Shown piece by piece: positions 11,601-23,600 of a stretch of DNA of 64,000 nt; the first letter of the stretch is position 1, and every line of letters begins with the position of its first letter. The DNA comes from Pardosa pseudoannulata (lineage: Eukaryota; Arthropoda; Arachnida; Araneae; Lycosidae), in assembly GCA_032207245.1 (NCBI GenBank), contig CM063506.1:40378842-40442841 (forward strand), given 5' to 3'. Below the pieces are notes generated by a model. It was not told where the DNA came from. It searched no databases and saw only the letters and a list, made by a program, of their open reading frames with translations. The translations under genes were made by a program, and so were the position numbers.

Positions 11601-14600
11601 GGCAACTGAGAGCAGTACTTAGCGAGATTATTGGCAACCCTCGTACTTCAACCTATGGGAGCAAAGAATTGTCTCCAACTCGACCTGCTTATGAAGAGGA
11701 AAAAGGCCCAGGAGCAGGTCCAGAGTCTGTGAGGGAGTAGTCCTCATGGCACTAGTTATAGTGACTGTAGCCATTCTCTGAAGACTAGCTAAGTCAGGAG
11801 CTTACATGACTGCTACTCTCAGTCGATCTTGGTACTATATCTGAATGCACATTTTTTCCACTGAAATTAAACATGGAGGGATCAAAATCAATTTTCTTAT
11901 CTTGACAAAATTTAAGCCTTGCAGCATACCTGCCTATATCCTCATCACCAGTCATTTTTGAAGAAATATATTCATCAGTTAGGCTTACGGCCCTTGCCCG
12001 AGAATCTGGCCTAAAATGGGCTTGCAACGTTTTCCAGGCAGTGAGACCATCCTGTATTCCAGATAAAAGGCATCTGTATTCTTTCTCAGTATTCAAATAC
12101 AATGTACTAAAGGCTTTTCCTGACCGTACTTGAAATTCTTTAACTTCGGTTACCTTTTCATCAGTGGGGTTTTTTTCTTCCCCAGTAACTATACGCCTAA
12201 GATTTCAGTCAATAAGAACTGCTGTGATATCTTCTGACCATGAAGAAAAATTTAAGCCGTTTAACTTATCAATCTGTACAGTTTCCATATTTATCCTTAA
12301 AATAATGCTCAGCCAGCTAGCTTCTTTAACAACCTACCGATAACCTGGGCCCATAACCCTGTTACCTCCCACTTTTAAAAGTGTGAGATAACTAAATTAT
12401 CAGTATGAAAAAAAGGTTGTTAGCACTCATGAGGATGCAGTACAATTTTGTCTACAGGGTCATAGTCATCGAATTCAACGAAAGCATACCCTCTTCTCTT
12501 GCTATCTTTATCGGTAACAATATTCACACCTACGATGTTTCCGTAGGAACCAAAATATTGGCATAAATCCTCTTTATTAATGTCTTCAGTAATACCTGAA
12601 ATGTATATTTTGTTAATGGTACTCAAAGCTCCTGGTTTACTCGATTGTTCTTGGGGGAAAACCCTCTTAGATATAATTACACATCCATCAATTTTATGGG
12701 GTTGTGCGGCTTGTGCATTGTCAACCATGTGAGAACGCTTATAAGTAATAAAGCTGAAACATCTGGATTGTCCAGTGATATGATCCTTTTTAATTGAACA
12801 ATAAACAATTTCGCCAAATTTCTCAAAGTGAGATTTCAATTATGCTTTGGTAGTTTCTTAATGTAAGCTATTAATGAATAGACTTTAATGTGTTATGCCA
12901 CCTTTTAGATCCAATCATTCTATAATAGATATCATTGTGGGATTGTCCAGTGATATGATCCTTTTTAATTGAACAATAAACAATTTCGCCAAATTTCTCA
13001 AAGTGAGATTTCAATTATGCTTTGGTAGTTTCTTAATGTAAGCTATTAATGAATAGACTTTAATGTGTTATGCCACCTTTTAGATCCAATCATTCTATAA
13101 TAGATATCATTCCGGGATTTATCCTTCCTAGTTACGGTACGTCTTACCCAGACTATGTCCTCTTCGGGAGCTGGGGGTCTGGGTTCCTCCCTGTCAATTT
13201 CGGAAGCCACTTTACCTTCCGAGCTTTCACTAGGTTTGACTGTGCTTTCATCCTCAGATTCTGGAATTATATTTGGACTAGGGTCCGACTCATACCTATA
13301 TATTTAATGTTCATATTGAATAGGGTCCAGCACTGCTCTACTTTTAAAATGTCCTTCCATAATTTTAACATTCTGCTCAGGTGAATAGGTGTTTATCCTT
13401 TCCACTCTAATTCCTTGTTTTTCAAGAAACTGGCTAAATTCTTGATGACAGAATTCTATCCCATTATCAGTTCGGATATTCACAATCTTTGAATTAAAAA
13501 AAATGATCTGCTCTAGCCTGGTACTGCATGAAACATTCAAAGACTTCAGTTTTTTTTTTCTTTACAGGATAAACAGTTACTTTATGAGAAAAGTCATCCG
13601 TTATAGTTAAAAAATAATTAAGCCCTCTTAACGATTGACTTGGTAAAGGTCTGCAAAGATCTATATGAAGAAGCTCCAAAGGCCTACTAGACCTAATTTT
13701 ACAGATCAGTTTAAAAGAAGTCCTCCTTTCTTTGCCAAAGCACACGGTTCACACTTAAAATTGGTTTTAGTTAATACAGGCATGTCCTTCACCGCATTAT
13801 TCTTACAGGTAGTTAAAACTTATTAAAGATTAATATGGCAGTACCTGTTATGCCATATGCCTAATTTTGATTCCTTACTTTCCGATAAAGTAAAACACTT
13901 ATGTTTTTTCTCAAGACTATTTACCAAACTTTTATTTCTAGAAGGATATTTCGGGTTGAAGGAAATACAACCCATTTTCCTTCTTTGCAATACAAATTTT
14001 TCTTCCCTTGGTGTTAAAAAACAATTTTTCCTCGGCTGCCTACAAAGGTTGCTCTACCCTTATCAAAAAGGGGGCCCGTCATCAAATTACACCATAACTT
14101 TGGTGAATACAAAACATTATGAAGGTTTACAATTTCCTCTTCCCCTTCGATTCTAAAAGATATTCTAACTCTTCCTATTCCTTCTATCTTACATGTCACG
14201 CCATGAATAGCGACGACTAGATCCTTATTGGAAACAGGATTAAAATCTAATAAAAGCTCTCTATTGCAATAGAAATGACTTGAGGCTGCCATATCAGAAA
14301 ACCAACGCCTCACAATTTGGTGTTTCTTGATCATGACATGCTTCAAGCATGTAATGGCTTTCTGCGTTTTCCTGGCTAGTTTTCTTTTTGAATTTAACTT
14401 TACAGTCAGCAATTAAGTGCCCAAATTTTCCACACCAAAAACACTTTGTATCTCTAAAGTTTTTCTTTTTACCAGCGGTTTCAATGTTTACTTTCTCATT
14501 TGTACTAGTGGGGATTTTTTTGTATTACTGGCCAATGCCATGGCTAAATGATCAGTATTTTATAATTTTATACGTGCTCCTTTGGCTAAAAGTTCCTGCA

Positions 14601-17600
14601 ACACCTTAGCGAACGTAAACTCCTCATCAGACCAATGATATTATGGACTGGATTATCCCAGTATAGTCAGGTGGCAAAAAGCGAATGAGTTGGAAGGGTT
14701 GGTACCACTCTGTTACTGGCTTTCCCACATCTTTTAATTGGTTGATGATATTTTTAAGCCTTGCAGCATACCTGCCTATATCCTCATCACCAGTCATTTT
14801 TGAAGAAATATATTCATCAGTTAGGCTTACGGCCCTTGCCCGAGAATCTGGCCTAAAATGGGCTTGCAACGTTTTCCAGGCAGTGAGACCATCCTGTATT
14901 CCAGATAAAGGATATCTGTGCTCTTTCTCTATTCAAATACAATGTACTAAAGGCTTTTTCTGATCGTACTTGAAAATTCTTTAACTTCAGCTACCTTTTA
15001 ACTAGTGGGGTTTTTTTTCTTCCCAGTAACTACCTGCCAAAGATTTCGGTCAATAAGAACTGCTGTGATATCTTCTGACCATGAAGAAAAATTTAAGCTG
15101 TTTAACTTATCAATCTGTACAGTTTCCATATTTATCCTTAAAATAATGCTCAGCCAGCTAGCTTCCTTAACAACCTACAGATAAACTGGGCTTATAACCC
15201 TGTTACCTCCCACTCTTAAAAGTGTGAGATAGATAACTAAATTATTGGTATAGATAGAAAAAAGTTTGTTTGCACTCATGAGGATGCAGTACAATTTTGT
15301 CTACAGGGTCATAGTCATCGAATTCAACGAAAGCATACCCTCTTCTCTTGCTATCTTTATCGGTAACAATATTCACACCTACGATGTTTCCGTAGGAACC
15401 AAAATATTGGCATAAATCCTCTTTATTAATGTCTTCAGTAATACCTGAAATGTATATTTTGTTAATGGTACTCAAAGCTCCTGGTTTACTCGATTGTTCT
15501 TGGGGGAAAACCCTCTTAGATATAATTACACATCCATCAATTTTATGGGGTTGTGCGGCTTGTGCATTGTCAACCATGTGAGAACGCTTATAAGTAATAA
15601 AGCTGAAACATCTGGATTGTCCAGTGATATGATCCTTTTTAATTGAACAATAAACAATCGCCAGTGCGTCAAAAAGACCATTACTGGTACAATACTGCCG
15701 TTTTCAATTGTTCAAAAGATTAAAAGTTCTCCTGACCACTGACAGAGATGGACTCGACTCTTGCACGTCTTACCTAAGTTTGAAATTTGCTTCCAAAGGG
15801 CTAATTTCAAACCCTTTGAGCATCCAGCTCTGTGATGCACTGCAGCCTGTTCCCTTCATCCATTGCTTCCATGGTTTAGGTGCAATTGCCATTGAAACTT
15901 AAAAGTTCTTCATCTTTGCTGTGCTTAACATAGCACTTACATAAAAAAAAAAAAATACCTCTTTACACACAGAATGGGCCTAAACCCCATTTTAACCTAT
16001 ATCATTGCATGTAATTATTATACATTAAACAAAAAAAAAAAAAAAAATTACGGAGCTGGGAGACAAATAACAAGCATGCAAATAAATGAAATATATAAAA
16101 AAAGTTAACTATTAAGTACTGGGTGACTAAAATTAAATTTGAAACTAAATCTGATTACAGGCGTGCGACACATATAAAATACACAAAAGAAGTTACATTA
16201 ATTATATACACAAGACATTACTCAGAAATTAAACTGCAATTCCATGTGCATTTCAGCACCGCAGGTTGGATGTGCTACCCTGGCTTGTGTAATATGGCAC
16301 CATCCTCATTTCTCGAACACTTTATCCTAATTCGTATGGGATTAACTTTATTTCCTTTCCCATCTTGTTTGCATTTCCTGATGTGATCCGTGAATTCTCT
16401 CAAATTCTTACTCCCTCTCTCCATTTGGTTCCCTGATTGTTCTGGAGAATCAAATGCCTTAATTCCTTTCCAACTTGATTTTTGTGTATGAATGAATGAA
16501 ATCGCCTTTAGGGCAGCTCTTGGGAGATTCCCCAAGAGCAGGGCACTGCGACCAGAGGTCTATTGTACCCAAACCCAAGAAGAACAAAACACTACCCAAG
16601 TGCGCCTAAGAGAAAAGGCCACAAGCTGAGGCAAATCTCAGCAGACAACTGACAGGGATGTCCTGCAGCTCCCATGGCTCAAGGAGGTGGCGACCAAGGT
16701 GCTCAAACCTAAGAGCCGAGAAATACTCGCAATCACACAAAATGTGGCGAGCAGTCTCATCCTCAAGACGGCAGCCACGGCACAAGGGATCAGAGCTAAT
16801 CCCCATTATGTTGAGGTGCCTATTGAGGGCACAATGACCAGTAAGAAGACCAACTGCCTTCCTCAGGCCATTCCTATGAAGCGACAAGAGCTCCTTACTA
16901 CGCAAGCTGGGGCAGTCACGATTAAGCTCTTTAGCTTGCCTATGACCATTCCCAATAAGCCACTTGGAATACTGAAGGTGCCTAAAATGCCTAAAAACAG
17001 AATTCCTAATAGACCCCGGAGCAATACCAAGGACAGGCTCAGGTCCAGTAAAGGAAATGCTGGACCCCTTCCTAGCTAAATCATCAGCTAGCTCATTACC
17101 CTGAATTCCCATATGACCAGGAACCCAGTAAAGATTAACCTTGTTGTCTGAGGCAAGGTCACAAAGAGACTCCAAACACTCCCAAACAAATGCAGATTTA
17201 ATACTACACCTCTACAGGGCTTAGCCTTACTATCACAGCAGATATGAATGTTTTGATTATGCAAATCATTGCCAAGGCAAGTCCTGCAACACATATAGAT
17301 TGCAAAGACCTCAGCTTGGAAAACAGTAGCATATTTACCAAGCGGAAAGAAAAGCTTGGTGCCATCCATAAGGCAGCACACACCAGCACCCACCTAATGA
17401 TTAAGTTTAGAACCATCAGTAAACCAAACCCTGCAGTTGCCCTTAAGCCACCTAGGATTTTTAAGCCAGTCCTCCCGAAAAGAGAAATGAATACTATAGG
17501 GTTTACAGAATGTAAACCTGGTATTGATAATATCAGTAGGCATTGTAAAAAAAGCCTTGTTATCCACGGAAGAGTCAAAACGTCCCCAAGAGAGATAAAA

Positions 17601-20600
17601 AGAGTAATCCTTCCAAAGACCCAGACTCTTAAACCGCTTTATACAGATTATAGCCTCAGCTTCAATCCGTAGATGCAAAGGAAGCATGCCTATCAAAAGT
17701 TCTAGGGCAGCAATAGGGGTAGTTTTAATACAACCCATGAGTGCAATACAGACCATTCACTACAGCTTATTCAGATCAGACTTAACACAATCAAGTCTGG
17801 CCTGGACCACCAGACAATAGAGCCATAGGTGATAATAGGACTAATAATCATATTATAAATCCAGTACACAGCCTTAGGAGAAAGGCCCCAAGTTTTGCCA
17901 ATAGAATTCCTACAGCTCCAGAAGATCTTAGCCTTCTGCAGACAGTAGGGAACATGACACCCCCAGTTGAGATTCTTGTCAAAATAAACACCAAGAAACT
18001 TAACCTCATTAGATAAAGTAAGCTTCTCACCATAGAAGAAGATATCCCTATGATTTAGGTTCTTCTTCCAGGAGAATGCAACAAGCTTAGTCTTAGAAGG
18101 ATTCACAGACAAGCCAAAATTGTTACACCACAAGGCAGTATGCTTGAGTGCATCATTCATAATGCCAGAGATGGTTTGGCCAAACCTACCCCTAACAATA
18201 ATAGCAACATCATCTGTATAACCTAAACAGCTGATGCTGCTCTTAGTGAGGTGAACAAGTAAAGTGTCCACCACAATACTCCAAAGAATGGGAGAAAGAA
18301 CCCCCCCTCCCCCTGAGGACAACCAGATATGGCCTGAACAGCCTTGCTAGGCCCTAGAACATTAACACAAATGCACCTAGTGATCAGCAGATTATTAATC
18401 CAGTTGGAAAGAATGTGATTAGTACCCTTTAGCACAAGGGCCTTAACAATAGTATCAATGGGGACTCTATCAAAGGCTCCCTCAATATCTAAAAAAACTG
18501 CAAGTACAATTTCCTTATCGTGAATTCTTTTTTCCAAAAAGAAAGAAAGCTCATACATAGCAGAACTCGTTGATCTGCCATGCTGATATGCATGCTGCTG
18601 GGGCGACAAGGGATCAGCAACAAGAACAGTCCTTAAGGTACCTGCCAACAAGCTTTTCTAAAGTTTTTAAAAGAAAAGAGGTGAGACTGATAGGTCTAAA
18701 AGACTTAGCCTCATAGTAGTTATCTTTCCCTGGTTTGGGAATGAAGACAACCTTAGTATATCTCCAAGACTGAGGAACATGACCATAAGCAATGCAGGAT
18801 TTAAAAATCCTACAAAGAATGGGAACAAGAAGGGTACTACCCTTCTTAAGAAGGATGAGAATAATCTCATCCAAACCAGGGGACTTGTAAGGCTTAAAAA
18901 TGCTTAAAGCCCAAACAACCTTTCATAGGATACCACTGCTTTAGCAGCATCCCAATTCTCCTTGCCAACAACTTGAGAAGGAGCAATAACATAGCTCCCA
19001 TTGGGAATATCGAGATCCCAGGAAGTGCACCCAAAGCATTTCAGCTAAATCCTCCTCCCCAGTCTCACTGAAACTCCCACAAGGAAGCCTAATAAAATTT
19101 AGGTTACAACCTTTGTTCTTAGACATTACCTTGACCACTTTGGCAGTTGCAGGTCATTGATTCCCTCACAGAAAAGCTGTCAAGAAAGCCATTTGGCTTT
19201 GTGGATAGCCTTACTGTAGGCAGTCAAAGCACAACGATAGGCCTCCCAGTCACCAGACTTTTTGGCCCTATTAAAGTGCTTCTTACACTTCTTACGCAAG
19301 TCACTAAGCTCAACAGACCACCAAGGCGCATGCCTTGGGGAGCTAGTGGACATAGCTTTACAATTGCGATAAGCATAGAGAATGGCATGTTGTCAACGGC
19401 CGACTCTAAATCAGCAATGGAATTAAACTTGCCCGGAACTACATTGAGTCCAAACTTTAAGTTATTATAGTAGGAACACTAGTTAGTAGTTCGTGGGTTT
19501 CTACTCTCAGTTCTAGTACATTCTAGACCCCTTAAAGAAAAAACAATTAGCTGATGATCTGAGGCAGTTACTGCATAAGACACCCTCCAATCACTAATGT
19601 AATCAACACAGTTGGAATTACAGATAGTGAGATCAATGACCTCCCTTCTGTTCTTAGTGACAAAGGTAGGTGCATTGCCTCTATTAAGGATATACAGATT
19701 GGCAGACAAAATGTAATCCAGAAGCTCATCCCCACGCTTGTTGCAGTTACTGCTATCCCACACAGTGTGGTGAGCATTAACATCAGAGCCAAAGATGAGC
19801 CTCTTATCAGTATTACAAAGATGAATAATGGCCTTACACCTATCCTTCAGAAGGAACAACCTCCTCAAAAGGAAGATAAGCAGATACTAAGACAAAATCA
19901 CCTAAAGATCTTTTGTTAGAAATCTTAACAGCCACCATGTCACCACATAGGTAGCTGGCAAGATTTAAAGCATTAAGCCTAGAGCTCACAATAATGCAAG
20001 CCCTTGGTCTATTGCTCAGAAGGTTATAAAAATATTAAACCCACTAGCATTAAAGACCCATAACCTTACCGTTACGAATCCAGGACTCTTGAATAAGAGC
20101 AATATCAAGTTCTCCCCCTACCAGCCTTTTAACAAGGAGAGGAGAGAGTTCTCTGCTGTGGTGGAGATTTAATTGACCTACTTTAATGCCAGGCATGAAG
20201 GCAAAAAGAGGGAAAGAAAAAGGCAGAATGGGAACTTACCCTTACTACTTCAAGGCAGGGGGAGCACATTCGTCCCCACCCTCATCCTTTAGTTGCTCCA
20301 GAGCCCTGTCAATATCTGAGGGGGGAGCACTCTGATATCCCACAGACAGTACCTGATTCTGAGGTGACCTCAACATCCTCAAACTCAGGTATGCCTGAGG
20401 ATCCTAGTGCAGAAGCAGCTTAAGAGGAAGTTGCCTCATGTTTGTCCTCTGGAGGCTTGTTCACAGGGGGCCCTCTTTCAGCGTCATTCTTCTTGTTCAT
20501 TGGGTCAAACAGGATCTTGAAAACACCCTTATCCAACCCAGAGTAGTCTCTTAAGTTGAGCTGTTTAATGGAACCCACGTCAGCTTCATCCACCTCAAAA

Positions 20601-23600
20601 ATCCATCTGGAGCTATTCGACTCAGAAGAGACATGTAAAGCTCTCCAGTGACTGGTACTAAGGCCTTCATTAAACCTTTGAAGGCACTTTAGTATGATGC
20701 CAGAATCCGTAGTGTATACGTTCCTGGCCCTGTAGGCAATCTTACATGGTTTCGGTAGCTCATTAGCACTCAACACTTTGAGTACTTCCCCATCCAAAAC
20801 TTGCCTATCGCCATCAAGAGAGTTCCTTATCCAGTCCACTGTGGTACAATCCCCACACTGGACTATCAAAGCCCCTCTCCAAAACACTGTACCAACAACT
20901 TTGAGCGGCAGATTGTCCAGAGGGACAAAATCCATCCGCTCAAGAATGGTACGCCTGATAACATGTGTCTTCTCCTCAGTTAGCTTGTTAGTTGGGTAAT
21001 TATTCCCTATAACAGCTAACTTAATGGTCTTCACTGCACCCGCATAAGAGCTAGGTTGGAGATACTTCCTAGACTTCTTTAGGGGTGCCTTCAAACCAGG
21101 AGATGGGGTTGAACTGGACGACAAAGGTCGCTTAGAACCAGCACCACTCCCAGAAGAGACATTGGGCATAGTTGCATTGCCTGCAGACTTCAGCTTTCGG
21201 CTCTGATTTCGCTTCTGAGTCTTGGTTAGACCAGAAGATCCAGTGCCTCTGCAGTCAAGTTGCTTGGCACTAGGGCCCGAGTGCTCGCCCAGCGGTGGAC
21301 CTTGGACTTAGCCCTTTCTTGACTTGAAGCCAAGGGTGTGATACAGCTCAACTCTGTCCCAGAGCTGCCCGGTTGACAAGTGTCACCACAGGCAACATCA
21401 GAGGGAAGGCTGGCCTTCTCACTAGGTGTTGCTTTCTCTAACAGAGAGAGCTTAGAGTTGTCAGCGGCTCGCGAAGAACCAGCTGATCCTGGAGACTGTA
21501 ACATACTTTTTGAACAGGATCCTCTACCTAAATCCTGAATGCGTCCCTTTTTTAAATGCATGATGGACGATGCAACATCCTCTATCTTTTCCTGGTTTTC
21601 ATGTTTTGTAAGAGTGGGTGTGTTGTAGTTCATCAGGTACATCACTGACAGCTTGTTCGACATGGGTGACCCTGCCAGTAGTAAAACTACCGTCAACATA
21701 GCCCATCAGGTCATTGGCACACGCAAGCCCACTCACCACGACAAGGTCACAACACATGAGGGGATTTTTGTGTAGCTTTTGCTATGTGCCTACATCTTAT
21801 CCATAAAACAACTCTTCCTCCTTCTCCTTCAGAAGAAATATACACCTCACTAGCCCTACACAAAAATTCTTTTATCTTATTTTTGAGGATGTGTCCAGTC
21901 AACTCATCCCTCAGATCCACTATAATAGACTGCTACTTAAAGTACCTTTTTACTTTTATGAGTTCCTTCAAATGCATGCCAAAATGTTTGGCGGACTCCT
22001 GAATTAACACCATTTTTTCCTTTCCGAATACCTTTTCTCTTAATCCTAACTTGTTTGAATGAGCCTTAAGTGCACTTTGTAAGCAAGCTATTATTTCCTC
22101 TTGCTTCCCTTCTGTTGTTTCCATACCCAAGAATCAGATAACTTCATCCTCCCCCTTTTCTCTCTTCGGGAATGAAAGGAACCCTCTGAAAACTGCAAAG
22201 TTTAGCCTGAGTCCCCTCCGGCTCTTTATTCTCCTCTCTTGGCCGATAACACTGGCTCCTTTGTTCTGACCATGCGAAAGAAACTGGTCTTCGCACATTT
22301 TCCTTCTGCCTTGGCTAACGTTGAACAACTCATTATCTTGAGCGTGTGCTCTATCTCTGATAAATCCATCAAACCTTGAAACCTTTTCACTTACTTGGAC
22401 TGCTTTCTTACATTTAAAAATAATATATGTCCATAATACTACATTTTCCCATTGTAATGGACTCCCCTTGCATACCACAATCCATTCAACTTTTATTGTT
22501 GAATTTATCATAAAATCATGTGTTCCATTTAATAGCATTAGATTTTTAGTAATGGGTTGTGTATAACACTGCACCCCCGCCTTCTCTTCAGTCCCGGTTA
22601 TTTTTGGTAAGTATAAGGATCTTTCTGGTGGCCTCCCATGTACTGATAGTACACACAATATATCCGTTGTAGCCTCCATTAATTTTCTACGAACTCCTGC
22701 TACATATGGTAACTACATAAACCACCTTTGCTCCCTTACTAAAACAACTTGGTGCAATATTTCTCCAAAATATCACTCCCATTGGCTACTAATTGAATCC
22801 CATTTCAAATGCAATGAAAATTTTGGATTATCTTCAAATCTCTCCTTAAACCCGTCCAAAGAACGTAAGATAAAATCCAATCCATCATCAGTTGTGATGA
22901 CCCCCGGAATTCCTCTAAAGAACCCACTTCGGTCAAGCTATTAAAATTTGAATTTTATTAAAAACTAATTCTGTCCATCTTGTGTTTTTCTCCACTAACC
23001 ACAACACATTTTTGTGACCCTTCGAACTATGTGCGTTCTCCGGTCATAATACAACTCCGTTCATACATTGGTATGAAAATTTTGACTTTTTAACTCCGTG
23101 AGCCAATATTGTGTCTTAGGTGCACAATATTTCCCCCCCCCCAACTCTTGTTTCCCAACTCTTGTTTCCTAAACTCTTGTTTGAAACCTAAGCCTCTGGT
23201 CTTCCAGATTTTTCTGGTCCTGACCACTACCCGATATATGATTGCTTAACTCAGAAGTCTGCACCAAATCTGGGCATTCTTTCTGTTCCAACTTCGGTAG
23301 CACTGATTGTGCAATTTCCTCTCCTAGCACCCTATCTAAGTAGTATAGAAATCTTATGCTAGTGACAAAATTTTCCTCATCAGTCTCTGCAATACTCGAA
23401 CTTTTAGTTCGCTTATTGTTACGCTTTCCTTCTCTCACCCTGGCCGAAATACTAACTTCATTTCTTAACGTTTTTCCCTTTGGGAACAATAGCCCTCTCG
23501 ACGCGGAAAATCCTTGTCCCTAGTTCAATCCGAGAACTCCCTTTTCCATGTCACTCCCGAGGCATTTGCTATTCTCCGTCCTCCCCTGCCGATTGAGAAC

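Larger units (their letters stand above)
8785..15274 (-). mobile_element. Broken copia-type (Ty1/copia) LTR retrotransposon, rearranged
   Basis: Minus-oriented element with a complete 3' LTR (8785-9369), pol RNase H and reverse transcriptase (~9505-10950), integrase (~13112-14010), protease and zinc knuckle (~14014-14450), gag (~14600-15129), a tRNA-half primer site and a stub of the 5' LTR (15201-15274). The domain order gag-PR-IN-RT-RH is diagnostic of copia. It is non-functional: the ORF is cut by many stops, and most of the 5' LTR is missing. A 2-kb block sits between IN and RT. That block holds a LINE fragment, a second copy of the element's own gag/PBS/LTR end, and an hnRNP cDNA piece. 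Confidence 0.85.
16489..21762 (-). mobile_element. Near-complete RNase H-bearing non-LTR retrotransposon (LINE, I/LOA/Jockey group), 5.27 kb
   Basis: Bounded by a perfect 12-bp target duplication. On the minus strand the 5' end lies near the TGTCGTGGTGAGTGG motif of arthropod LINEs. It is followed by ORF1, then ORF2 with endonuclease, reverse transcriptase and RNase H plus a CCHC-like C-terminus, and it ends in an (ATTC)n tail. The order EN-RT-RNaseH places it in the I-like/LOA group; the exact clade cannot be settled without alignment. Both ORFs carry frameshifts, so it is a dead copy, though structurally full-length. Confidence 0.87.

Noticed and set aside
12420..12839. Functional RNA-binding protein gene
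   Set aside because: The RRM1 start has stop codons, RRM2 ends in mid-domain at the LTR junction, and RNP residues are degenerate. It is a pseudogene fragment.
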